The position numbers and the translations under genes were made by a program. Shown piece after piece: positions 33,134-45,004 of a stretch of 64,000 bases of DNA (position 1 is its first letter; every line of letters begins with the position of its first letter). The notes beneath the pieces are model-generated. The model did not search any database. It saw nothing but the letters and a program-made list of their open reading frames with translations, and had not been told where the DNA came from. The DNA is from Amaurobius ferox (Eukaryota > Arthropoda > Arachnida > Araneae > Amaurobiidae). The stretch is from contig OX578152.1 in the NCBI GenBank assembly GCA_951213105.1, forward strand, positions 99,653,068 to 99,717,067, in the 5' to 3' direction.

Positions 33134-33171
33134 TCCAAAATAAAATTATTTAAAAATAATTTTATTTTGGA
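33134..33171. repeat. 18-bp-arm palindrome
   Basis: Perfect inverted arms TCCAAAATAAAATTATTT and complement with a 2-nt spacer. Very AT-rich; could extrude as a cruciform. Confidence 0.8.
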
Positions 33172-33285
33172 ATACTTAATTGTTTATTTTTTAATTAGTA
33201 GTAGTCTTTAAGCATAGTATTAACCACATCAAATTACCAATTAAAAGGAATTGAAATGAAAATTAATATTTTAATAAAATAAAAA

Positions 33286-33365
33286 TCACAAGTTTTAATG
33301 AAACATATATGAGATATATATGTTTCAGATATGAAGTTATGCATATCTGAAACTAAACTTGTGAT
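33286..33365. repeat. Nested hairpin
   Basis: Outer arms ATCACAAGTTT / AAACTTGTGAT. Inside are GTTTCAGATATG / CATATCTGAAAC and an AT-rich palindrome. Non-coding; likely a small MITE or secondary-structure element. Confidence 0.6.
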
Positions 33366-34053
33366 TAAATGTAGATGGAAATGAGTGCTTCTGTATTCAT
33401 AGAACTGTATGGAACTTTTATCATGCAATCACTCTTGATATCTCTTTAGTACAAAAACTTTATATTTCATTGTCAACAATGCAAAATTTCATGAAATTTG
33501 TCGTTTTTAACAATTTTTATACTTTAATGTAAAAAATTTTGACAGAATTTTGATATGCTATAGCAATGATCATGATAGGCACATCATTTCTAGCGTGTAC
33601 TTTTCACAAATGAATAGTTTAATACAAATATCTCACAAAAACTTATTAATATATTTGCTATTTATTTCGGAGTTATGCCTTTAAAGAAAAGAGGAATGGG
33701 ATCTGGAGTTAAAGATTTAGCATACCAACTGCACGGTCTTGATCGTTTGAGCGAGTTTAATCTTTGATCACAAGCTGTGTGTTATTTAATCAATTTATGC
33801 AACAACTTAATTGTGCAATTTATAATGTCTGTACAAAGAATGTTCCCCTACTTTGTGTAATTTATCCTTAATATGTTTAAAATTATTTAGAGTTGAATAC
33901 AGCAAGTCAGTGTATCCCATTCTTTTTCCCCATCATGTTACACCTAGTAAATACCACTTCGGGAAAATATGAAAGTTTGGATGTCTAAGGGTGCTTCCCA
34001 TTGGGAAAAGGCATTTAAAACGAAATCAACGTACAATGTCAACATATCATATA

Positions 34054-34846
34054 CAGTCAAGCCTTGATATCTCGTATCTGACAGAAATAGGAAAAAAAAA
34101 ATGAAATAAGGAATTTTCAAGATATAAAGACTCATTTTTAGATCAATAATATATGTACATACATACATACATATGTAGTGATTGTACATAGTTTAGAAGC
34201 ATACAACATTCTTTAACAAAAATAATATGTCAATAAAGTCTTGTACATGTTTAAGTATTTTTGTGGCTGTACAAATTTCTCTAAGGCAACAATTGAGGCA
34301 AATGGTTGGGGACTTTTATTTTCCGGGGATTGATTCCAGAAAGGTACTTAATATATTAACAGCTTTCTCAATTTCCTCCACAATCAGGTATCGATACTCA
34401 CCCTGCTGGTTCTCATCATCATGTTCTTCCTTTAATGCTGTTTTTTTTATCATCCGTTACAATTTATACATTTGTTAAAATACCATATGTTTCAAGGGAA
34501 GTGTCTAATTCTAAAAAATCTTCAAATAAATTGACGAAAAATGAAATGTTTCTTTTTGATGACAATCCACTGTTCTGAAGTTACACTATATTCATCTTAA
34601 TCTTTTACTATATTTAAATCGGCAATGTGCTTCTGTTCCTCATTATTGTCCTTTTGCTCTCTTGCTTTGATGAAACAATTTTTTATTGTAACATTTCTTC
34701 CAGAATATGTACGTTTGAAATTGCAAGAGTTTAGAAAAAAAAATGCTTCAAGATACTTATAGAAAATAGTACATTAGTTTAATGCCAAATGGGCAAAATA
34801 AAATGTTTTTCCAAATAAAGAGGTTCGAAATATTGAGGTTCGACTC
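34054..34846 (-). mobile_element. pogo/Tigger-like DNA transposon remnant
   Basis: TA-flanked (34052-34053 and 34847-34848) element with terminal inverted repeats CAGTCAAGCCTTGATATCTC and AATATTGAGGTTCGACTC. The minus strand reads a decayed transposase C-terminal-like stretch (EEHDDENQQGEYRYLIVEE, then EKAVNILSTFLESI) interrupted by stops. 793 bp, so most of the transposase is gone. Confidence 0.65.
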
Positions 34847-34904
34847 TATAAAGAAAGGTTGAGCAACGTATTCAAGCGCAAATGAAATAAAAATGCAACA
34901 TATA

Positions 34905-34930
34905 GCTGTTTCAAGGATAATCTTCATCAG
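34905..34930 (-). other. Hammerhead-like core motif, candidate
   Basis: Minus strand CTGATGAAGATTATCCTTGA followed by AACAGC: the CUGAUGA and GAAA core strings with an AAG/CTT stem possible between them. Similar short cores occur in Penelope-like elements, but no element body is recognised around it. Confidence 0.35.
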
Positions 34931-36814
34931 TGCTGGAGAATAAAAAAACCCGAAGTTAAAAAGATAAAATAGCTAATTAATCCTTATTGACTTTGGGTTT
35001 GTTGGTTTCTTTAAGCCAATTTTGTCTTTTTGACTTTGGGTTTGTGGACTCTCTAGCATTGACAAAGGGGATCCAATGTATCCTCGAAGCAGCTGTATGC
35101 TGTATTTTTATTTTATTTGTGCTTCTATATGCTGCTCAAGTTTTTTTATCCTTTGCACAAACTGTGTTTACTTATTGATATCATATATAGTCACAAAACC
35201 CGCCTGCAAGAGGTTCCGCAAAATTATGGCATATAGCAAGCTTTCTTGCTGTAATTGCGTATATCTTCTATTTCATACTAACGAGTGCATAATAAACCGT
35301 AAAAACCTGAAACTAGTCCATTAATGTTCAAATCTGATGTAGGAAGATCCTCATTTTCTCTACACATTATACAATGAATTGTTTTAATAAATTAGGAAAA
35401 CATTTTATTTTTACTTATATAAAATCCATACCACAAAATTAAATTTGATGCTTTTGGTAAATATGTTGACCCCAGAAGAATTTTTTACTCACATGCAAAA
35501 TCCATCTGAAAATGTCATTGATATTTACAAAGTTTATGAAATGCTTATTTTTTCCTCGGACAGATCATGCTAACTGTGAGGAGGATGCTAATATATAGCC
35601 ATCAATAGCTTTTTCTTTTGATTATTTAATAAAAAAATTTCATATTATTTTGTGGTACATGTGATCTACCTTCACGGCACACTGAAGCACTTGGAAAGCA
35701 CTAAATGAATTATTACTAAGTAAAACTGCAGATTAAGATTTTTGGTTATTGACCAGTAGTCAGTTGGTCACAAAAAGTTACCAGTCAAAAATTGTTTTAC
35801 TAATCAAATATTTTTACCATGAATTTAGCCTTTTCTGTTGATTATTAAGATGTATAAAGTGTATATGTTATGCCACCCACTGAAACATTTAAAACTATTT
35901 CCTATGGGCATATATTTAAGATTTATAATTGTATGCATGTAAGTATCGGTGATTATTAATAAAATTTTATTTTTCATCTTTACATGATATAATAAGGATT
36001 CTGCTCTTTAACTCCAATTATGGGTTTCTTACAAAACTGGTTCGATTGTTTAATTTTAGTTGAAGCATATTAATGTTGCTCTTTGAAATATTCTATTTTC
36101 AAAGTAAGATTAGATCTATGAGACTTGGATTCCTATTTTAAAACTTTCTTTTATTTGTTCATTTCCTGTTAGTTTTACATCTTACTATGTTTTAGAATCC
36201 GCCATTTCTGGTTCTCAAAATTATTTCAACTGAAGTTTTATATATATATATATATATATTTTAACTATTTTCTACTTTTCTAAATTCCAATACTTTTTTT
36301 AACACTTCCTTTCAAACGAATAACAGCAGCACCATTGCAAATTTTATAGGAAGTGGTGACCATTAAATAAATAATACAATTTAAAGAAGGCGGCGACTAT
36401 TTTGGTTTTGCTAGAATCAAAATTTGCAGTATGCAAAACAATAATTACTTAGCAGTTTTGTCGAGTGTTGTGCATTTTCTTACCGGCCATTTTTGAAAAG
36501 TTACTTGTCATTAGAGAGTTCTAATCTGCAGTTCTATTCCTAAGTATGTGAAATACAAGGTAAAGTTTATTCTCATGTTATAATTAAATATATAATACAG
36601 CTTCCATTATTAATAGTGAATTGGAAGCAGGTTATAAAAGTTATTTAAATCTGATATTCTAACCTACAGAATGTAAATATGCAACATATATGAATAGTTT
36701 CCTAATTTTTGACTGATTTTGTAATTGATTTTGAGATAGTGGAAAATGAAATATGCATTTCCTTTTATTTGCTGCATAACAATTATACTTGCTTATTTAT
36801 TTTCCCCTACCATA

Positions 36815-37440
36815 CATGGTAATGTATAGGGAAAGTATTTGTTTCAAAATTTGGAGTTTGAGTTTTCGAAGAATTTATCATCTAGAGTTTCTGCATGATA
36901 TCCGTGTGCCAGTCTGTACAATGTATGTGTCTGCTCATAGCTCAAAATCTATCTAAAAAGTTATGAAATTTAGCCATGAAGTCACTTATTAGTTATCCCA
37001 GTGCAGATTAAATTTTTGTACAATTTGAAAAAAAAGAAAATAAAGAACTGTCTTTTTTTTTTCAAAAATGTCCACAAAACTTGTCAAAATCTGAAATAAT
37101 ATAGGACTAAATGTGATAAATCAAATAAAACCAACTGCATTACTCTAGGTTCTAGGATATGATAAACAGTTCTCGAAATATTAAAGTTGTTTTTATTTGA
37201 TTTTTCTCTCATTGCTATTTTAAAATGTGCTAGGCCTAAATGAAAATGTAATTAAATCATTTAATTTGATGTAATGTCAATTACATTAAGAAAATTTAAA
37301 TTGATGCGATGTCAAATAAGTATCCATTCTATTTTGTACAATTTAACCCATTTTAACGCATAGGAAAAATAAAGAAAGAAATTGTTGAAGTCATGTGCTG
37401 TCCACATCAAATTTTTCATATTCGGAGTTTAATGTGAAAA
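36815..37440 (+). repeat. Dispersed repeat R1, copy b
   Basis: Shares TATAGGGAAAGTAT..., TGTATGTGTC, GCTCAAAATC, AAAATGTCCACAAAAC and the 3' GAAGTCATGTGCTGTCCACA with the other R1 copies, the last being closest to 51361. Confidence 0.6.
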
Positions 37441-39577
37441 TACTTATTTACTTGTGTAATTGTATTTATTTCTTTATTGTTTTTGTAGACTGAAAGTTTA
37501 CAACAAATTTGCTTAAACTGCTATATACATATTTTTTTTTACCACTGATATTCTTATGCATCTATTGCATATGCAATTGTATTTAAAGAGGAAAGTATTC
37601 CATTAATCTCGAATAATTCAGTATAACTAAAAATTAATCATTGAATTCTTTTTTTTCTAAATGACATAGGACTGTATTAAATAATTTAATTTACTTTTAT
37701 TGGTTAAAAAATTTGTTTGGAATAATATTTATGTTTAGTTAATTTGCATATGTGTCATAAAGTGTTAATTGGTGCCAAGATAATTTTCATGACAGTAAAG
37801 TCAATTTCATGAAAATTTTGTTAGTTTATAAAATATTAGAATTTATAATTGTAATGATTTTTATGCACATTTTATTTAAATATTGAGTCTTTTATAATAT
37901 AATTAATATTGATTAAAGTATGATATTTTTGAATTCTAATTTATCAATTTAAAAAATATATTTTTGTTAAATTTTTATTCAATCTAGTATTGTGTGGCGT
38001 ACTTGTTTTTGAAATATGTTTCCAATTACTTTTTTTAAATTGTTACTGGGTACAAAACTAATATTTTTCGTTTTAATTATGGTAATTAAATTTCTTTAAA
38101 AAAATATTTATTTTCTATAATTATCTATATACATTACATTATTTTCTATAATTATTTTTATACATTTAAAACTATTTAACATGTGCCCTCTCTAAAAACA
38201 AAAATATCTTGTGTTCTTATATTTAAAGTTTTTCTTAATGAATTGCAAATTATGTTTGTGTTAATGAATTGTAAATTAATTGTTTTGTAACTCTGCAATT
38301 AACAATCATATAATATAATTTTAAGTGTGAGTAACAAAGATCTCCAGAGGCCAGTGGGACTAATCCCTTTCTTGAGGGAACAAATTTGGTAGTCAATGGG
38401 GTTAGTCCATAATCCGTCCTCCATGGGAGAAATTAATATTTTCTGAGGTGACTTCATTGGACCCGACATTAGTAAATATTCTTTAGCCATTCTTCAAGAT
38501 TTTATATTTAAACTCCATGAGATACAACACGCAAAAGTTTTTCCATGGTTTTTCACAGGTATCCACTGGTTTCAAATAAATTAAACATTTCTGTAAACAG
38601 TTTTAAAATGACATTTGTTGTCAATTTATAGTACTAAACTAGCTGGTATCAGATATTTTTTTTATGTGTATGAGTCTTTAGTTAGGTGTAGCTAATACAG
38701 CTGTTTTGCTTTGAAATATTTATATTAAATTAGTGCATAAAAAAAAACATACTATTCGTTTTGGAAGTGATAAAATAATCTTCATCAGAAATCAAGGCAA
38801 TAGCTTATCCAAGCTGACTTCGCATTTGCTGAATTACTTGCCTGCTGTCTTAATTGCTGATGAAAGAAACTAATTTTATGGCTAAAAACTTATTCATAAT
38901 GTGCAGTTTTGTGCTTTTGATTACTTTTAAAACTTCTTTTGCAGCTTATTAGTAGTGACAGTTTGAAGGATTTTAGTTTAGAACTATTTTGCTCAAGTTA
39001 TTAATGTTCTTATATATATTTGTTGCCAAACTGAAAATCTGCTACAAATCTCATGATAGCATTATTACTGAAGCTTGGCCTTATCCTAGATTAATGCTCC
39101 TATATATACAGGCTGGTGCATCAACTGTTATTTTACTAAGAGGTCATGTCGGTGTTATTAAATGGTGAATATATGTTACATGATTGCTAATTCTTAATTA
39201 AAATTTACCTTATAATGGGTGGTTGTTCTGCAATAAATTGTATTAATCATTTACTAAAGAAGATTTGAATGTTTAAATTTCCTGGATCCTAAAAGAAAAA
39301 AAAATGGACTGTTTATTCTGTAAAAAAAGTGTTGCCAAGCATAATGCTCACTTAAAGTAACTAAGCAATAATGGTCATTGATGTACCAACTTGTATATAA
39401 GAGACTTAGGTCATATATGCTGACATAAAAGTTAACATGCTTAAAATTCAAAAATTCATTACTCAATATTCTAAGCAGCTAATTTTAACCAAAATGAAAT
39501 TTTTATAATTTTCCAGTTAAAATGATAAATAATAATTTTTAATGACTTTTAAGAATATGCTATGACACAATTATTGG

Positions 39578-40085
39578 ATTTATAATGGCATTAGCCCCCT
39601 CAGGAGGAAAGGTTACCCACTTAAGGGGGTACATTGTTGAACTTAGTATCAATTGTTAAACTTGGTGGACAGTTAAGCCCATTAAAATGAAGGGTAACAT
39701 GCTATAATTGTTATGATTTGGATCAACAATACAGATTTTTCAATTTTTTTCTTGCAAAATTTGCAAAAAAAATATCACAAACTGCATAAAAACAGTTATT
39801 TATGGCTCAATGATCACGAAATTTAACAGTTTCAATTGTAGTGTAAAAAAGCTACAATAAAATTTTTGTGTTCATAATATTGTTAGCCCCCTTGGGGAAG
39901 CATGTCAAATTACCCCTCCCCCCCCCCCTCCTCTCGGAGGAGGTACATTGTCAAACTTGGTATCAAACAAAATATTGTTTTTCAAGTCCTTTAAAATGAA
40001 GAGTCACATGATATAGTTGTGATCATTTGGACGAACAATATAGGTTTATCAAAATTTTTCTTGCAAAATTTGCAACTAAAAAAAT
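39578..40085 (+). repeat. Diverged tandem duplication, ~295-bp period
   Basis: The block starting ATAATGGCATTAGCCCCCT (39583) recurs from ATAATATTGTTAGCCCCCTT (39877), with GGTACATTGT, AAAATGAAG and TTTCTTGCAAAATTTGCAA in the same order. Non-coding. Confidence 0.7.
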
Positions 40086-40489
40086 CAATCAAAATAACAC
40101 GCTACTTTAAAATAGTTCTGGTATGAGAAAGTCAAGTGAAACCACACTTCAGTTAATTTTGTGAATGAAAAGAAAATGCACTCCATAAAAAAAAGAATGA
40201 ATAAACTATTCGAAGTTTAATAAAAATAAGATTTAGACATTACCAGGAATAATAAATCGAAAGTTTTCTTAATTTCCTGAGTGGATCAGATTACAGAAAA
40301 TAAGCTCAGATATGTAAGAATTGAAATAAATTGTTTATTCATGATCCTTAATCAGGTATGAAAATTAGAATTAAATATTCAGTGTATATCAGTGATTTCA
40401 CATACCCATTGTAAATGCCAAAAAATCCCTAAAAAAGCTAGTGGAAGGAGTAGAAAACACAGAAAAAAAAATATTGACAATACTCATTT

Positions 40490-41110
40490 ATAGGGGGCAT
40501 TTCTGAAGTTAGAATCATGCTTCCATTGCAGAAAACAGCATCCGTGAACCAGTTTTTTCCCCCAATCATCAGCATGGAATAGCTGATACCTGTAATGGCA
40601 ACAAGATAGCTTGCCATCTTCTTTTGCTGAAAACTATGGAACCTAAAGTTTGTCCTACCATGCATCTAGTTTTAAATTTCGTAAAGATTGATTTCTGGCT
40701 GCAAAGGCCAAGTTCATAGAATCCGCATATAAAGGACATTTCTAAAGTTAGGATCACACAGTCAAACACCTAGAAAATAAGAAATTGGTCTATGGATTCT
40801 TTTATCTGCAATGTGAGTGTGAACCTAACTTTGAAAATGCCTTCTGTACTAAGTGTGTTCTGTGAGTATAAATTTTTCTGTTACAACACTTTGAATTCAA
40901 TCTTTAAGAAATTTGAACCTGGCTGTGTAATCAGACTGAATTTGTTGGTCCTCATACAGGTTTGCAAAATTGGACATATCAAGCTGTTACATATCAAGTT
41001 TTTTTTGCTGCCATTTTAGGTATCGGCTATTTTATATTGATGAGTACAGAAAAACATGAAACCAGTCTATGGATAGTGTTGTCTGCCATGTTCCTAAGGA
41101 TGAACCATAT
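40490..41110. repeat. Large imperfect inverted repeat
   Basis: Left arm ~40490-40760 and right arm ~40830-41110 are diverged inverted copies (GGCATTTCTGAAGTTAG and GGACATTTCTAAAGTTAGGA on the left; CTAACTTTGAAAATGCC and AGGTATCGGCTATTTTATA on the right). The two short frames in the arms are by-products of the repeat. Confidence 0.5.
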
Positions 41111-42480
41111 GCAGATAGAGCTCTGTATATGTCTCCTGCATTTTTGTTTTTTGGGGTTAATTACTGTATTGAGTAGTCAAATGATGTGAGAAATAAAAAT
41201 AAATTTATACTTTAAAATGAGATTTTTGATTTGAATTTTTATATTGACTTAACTTATATGCCAGCATATATGACTTTATATTCTTTTTTAAGTAAAGTGC
41301 TTTAGTTCTATGAAGGTTAGAAATTTGTTATTTTAGTTAATCAGTGCCTTTACTGCTTTTTACACATGGACAGTTTTTCTTCTGTTGTTATATTAATTCT
41401 TCTAGTATGTAATATAAATATAAATTTTTCCTTTACGAAAGTCCTCCATGACAATGTACTTCTTTTAGCAACATGGCCACATCTGGCTCTTGTTTTCAAA
41501 TGTCACTTTCGTCCTTTTTTTATTTTAATTTCAGTTCAAATCTAATTTTATATGCATGTTTTCCAGGGTTTCATATATTTTATTTTCCTTTGTAAATATA
41601 TGGTTTTGTGTTTAAATATATCTTGTTATAAATATATCTTGAGTGAATTTCATTGTTATTTATTATATTTGCTTTAATCTTATTTCGTTTTTGCAATTAT
41701 TTGGCATAATCCAAATTTGTCCAAATATTGGAATTTTAGTTTAAGTGGTTAGTTGCTCTGAAGTGTAATAAAAGGGAAATAAGGATTTAAGATTTATATA
41801 CAGTAGAATATCATTAATTTGAATTCGTTTGAGAAGTAAAATATAGTTTGTATTATCTATAACTGAAATTTATCAAAGCCAGTAAAATAAGAATGCAGTT
41901 TAAAAAAAAAATACAAATTATTTTGCATTAATCTTCATCCATATAATGTGTACTGAACTGGCTGAGGGTGTGGTGTGTAAAAATTATGAAGTACTTCCAC
42001 TGCAGCTAGAATCTTCGGTGTCATTCGATCCATCTTAGCTTCAACACCAAGGAAAAAATCTCAAATTTAAAAAATTCAAATTAAGAATGATGGTGTAGAG
42101 ATAATCAAAATATTCAAATCACTTTTCCCAATTATCTAGCACTTTTACTCGAACTAGAATCTATCGGTTTTGGTCTCATTTGATCCACCTCGTTGTCCAG
42201 ATCAACGGAAAAATATAATATTTCAAAACATTTACATTTTATTTTAATATGAGTATTAATTGTCTTGGGAAAAAAAAACTGATTTGAAGTCTTACTATTA
42301 TAGCGTCCAGCACTGAAGATTTTATGCATTAATAATACATTGCCAGTTTTTGATACATGATAATGTGATCTTTCAATTCAAGCTCATTCATCTCAATAAA
42401 AATTTTATTTAAAAGAAAAAATCCACTCCCCCCCCCCCCCCTGGTTTAGACTTAGTTTCGGTTTTCATTGATAATAACTA

Positions 42481-42778
42481 GCTATTGAATATCGAAGGCA
42501 TTTACTGATGAAGCTATTGAATATTGAAGGCATTTACTAATGAAACTATTGAATATCGAAGGCATTTACTAATGAAACTATTGAATATCGAAGGCATTTA
42601 CTAATGAAGCTACTGAATATAGAAGGCATTTACTAATGAAGCTATTGAATATCGAAGGCATTTGCTAATGAAGCTATTGAATATCGAAGACATTTACTAC
42701 TGAAGCTATTGAATATCGAAGGCATTTACTAATGAAGCTATTGAATATCGAATACATTTACTAATGGAGCTATTGAGT
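42481..42778. repeat. 32-bp minisatellite, nine units
   Basis: Nine direct copies plus a 10-nt partial, all 32 bp without spacers, containing GCTATTGAATATCGAAGGCA and TTTACTAATGAA with 0-3 substitutions each. Confidence 0.9.
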
Positions 42779-43814
42779 AAACTTAGCAAATATGTTATAT
42801 TGCTAGAGTATCTACAGATTCTCTAGTACTTAGTTACTAATTTCTTCATTCTATTTTACACTATGCAGTTCACTGAATTTTTTTTCCTCTTAAAACTCCA
42901 GCTTTTATAAGCATCATGTTCATTAAATATCATGACTTGGGTTATTCTCATAGCTTGTTTTAAGAGCATTCCACTTTTAAAGGAAAAATTCATAAAGCAA
43001 GAAAATCCAAATTTCAAGAAAAACTACATACCGAGATCTGTCTATTGAAATTAGCACAAAATGAAAAAAACAATGGACTTTTAAATTTCACACCTTTTTT
43101 TATGTATGTTTAATTAATAAAACTGTGTAAAATGTCATCCTATTTAGCAACCAAGATATTTTTTAACTGTCAAACTATGCAAAATTATAATTTTTTTAAT
43201 GAGATTCTGCTGTATTTCTTTTTATGAAAAAGGGTTTTATGTTACAGAACTTGTAATGATTAATTTGATATATCATATTTCCTTGTGGGATTTTTTTTTT
43301 TTTTTCTTATTTCATGTCATTCTATTCATATTCACCTGATCTATAAATGTTTGAATAATTTCTACCATTTGTATTTATAATAATTTATTTGACTGACTTT
43401 TATGAAATAATGTTACATAAGTAAGGTGTCGAGATGAATCAGCTTTCTGGGACATGATCTGAATTTTTTCATTCAATATGCCACTACTTTTAGCTTTTAA
43501 TTTTCCCTTCAACTCATGTTGATGTATAGAGGAATTATTAGAAAGAGGTCGAAAATTGAAATTCTTTTTTTCTGTGGATTTACACATTTTGGGCACTCTG
43601 GAATATAAATTAATTACAATTATAGTTTGTTTCTTTTGAATTGGCGCTAATGGTCATGGAAGATCCTTCTCCCCTTTCTGCTGTTCTCTCAAAATTGGGA
43701 GGCACACTCCCTTTTTTCACATTAGTTTAGATAAACTGCTTGAACTTCTAGCCTGAACTGCAGTGGAGAAAGAAAATGAACATACTTGTTAGAGACTAAT
43801 GTTGCTATAGTTAT

Positions 43815-44420
43815 GGAAAAGGAAAGCACGGCCTTGAACCGCTAATATAAAAGACATAGACTATATAGAATGATGGTTCGTGTATCTGTCTGTGCACTGT
43901 ATGTGTCCACACTAGCTCAAAAATTGTCCAACAAAATTGGTACTTAACTCACTTCATTTCTCTGGTGTTAATTAGATTTTTGTATGATTCAGAAAAATAA
44001 ATCTGGCCTTTTTTTTTGTCTTAAAAATTAGCAAAATTTTAAGTAAAGACTAACTATATTTTAATGTATTAATTAAATGCTTGTTTTATACATAATTTTT
44101 GATGATAAAGGAAATAAAACCAACCCCATTATGATAAAATAAACCGTGCGTAAGATTTATCAATATTTTAATATCAATTAATTGTAGATATATCCATTAA
44201 TTGTAGCAATAACACCATTTTAAAGTATGCCAAATCGCCAAATGAAAACAGTAATATTTATTCTATGTAATTTTAAATAAGTATTAATTTTGCATGCAAA
44301 TAAGTATCAATTTTGCATTAATATTACTATATTGAGTAAAATGTATTTGTATGCAAAATCCAAGTGAAAAAATATCATTGGTATTTAATTAATATTGAGT
44401 GAAAGAAATAAAATTTGGTA
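43815..44420 (+). repeat. Dispersed repeat R1, copy c
   Basis: Shares TGTATGTGTCCACACTAGCT, TTTTTGTATGATTCAGAAAA, TTAAATGCTTGTTTTATACA and the GAGATATTAA-type region (here altered) with copies a and b. Confidence 0.6.
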
Positions 44421-45004
44421 AATTAGTTGTAGTTGAAACACAAAGCTAATGTCTTTTAACATGCACAGAACATGCTAAATCCCTTAAAATGATCTTAATG
44501 AATTTGCTGCATAATATTGCATATGGAAATCCAACCTTTTAATCTATTGCAATACTTCTTTAATATTATGCAACTTTTTTGATAAATTTGTTTAAAATGA
44601 TGAGCAATGCCTCTAGAACAGTTCATACCAACACTCTAAAATAAGTATTATTCATTTTCTTATGATGAATTAATTACATATAAAACGATTGTTTATTTAC
44701 CATGTGGAATATTCAGATTTTTTTTTTTTTTAAATAATCATTCGAACATTTGGGGGCTTCCAAATTTTTGACCATGTTTTTTATCAGTAGTGTTTCAGTA
44801 TTCACTGAATCTGATAGTTCTACAAAATTTTGTTTGAAAAGATTCATTCGCTCTTGAGATATCACATAGATTCCCGAACATGCACACACATAAAAAATGT
44901 TCAATTCAAATTCAAGAATGATCAAAACGTGTTAATCCATTAAAAATTAGATTTTTCAATTCCTGGTCATTATGAGGAAGCAAAAACGCTACATTACAAG
45001 TAAC

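Larger units (their letters stand above)
31311..34053. other. TMEM72 3' UTR and intergenic sequence
   Basis: Follows the TMEM72 stop. AATAAA-type signals occur at 32041, 32541 and later, but I cannot choose the poly(A) site. Perfect and nested palindromes lie at 33134-33171 and 33286-33365. No other gene seen. Confidence 0.5.
34849..40489. other. Intergenic, dispersed repeats only
   Basis: No host gene recognised. Contains repeat R1 copy b (36815-37440), a (TA)n at 36240-36260, a hammerhead-like motif at 38757-38788 and a ~295-bp tandem duplication at 39578-40085. Short frames near 35.0 and 38.3 kb have no recognisable family. Confidence 0.5.
41111..45004. other. Intergenic, repeats only
   Basis: Contains a weak Tigger-like segment (41803-42330), the 32-bp minisatellite (42481-42778) and repeat R1 copy c (43815-44420). 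No gene recognised. Confidence 0.5.

Noticed and set aside
34987..35324. Hydrophobic frames of 63 and 82 codons
   Set aside because: Low-complexity hydrophobic translations of AT-rich DNA with no family resemblance.
41803..42330. Second Tigger-like element
   Set aside because: Only a weak CAGTAGAATATCATTAA-like end and no clear partner end or TA pair; noted in the interval entry, not called.
42481..42778. CRISPR-like regular repeat array
   Set aside because: Repeats are contiguous 32-bp units with no spacers, and the genome is eukaryotic; it is a minisatellite.
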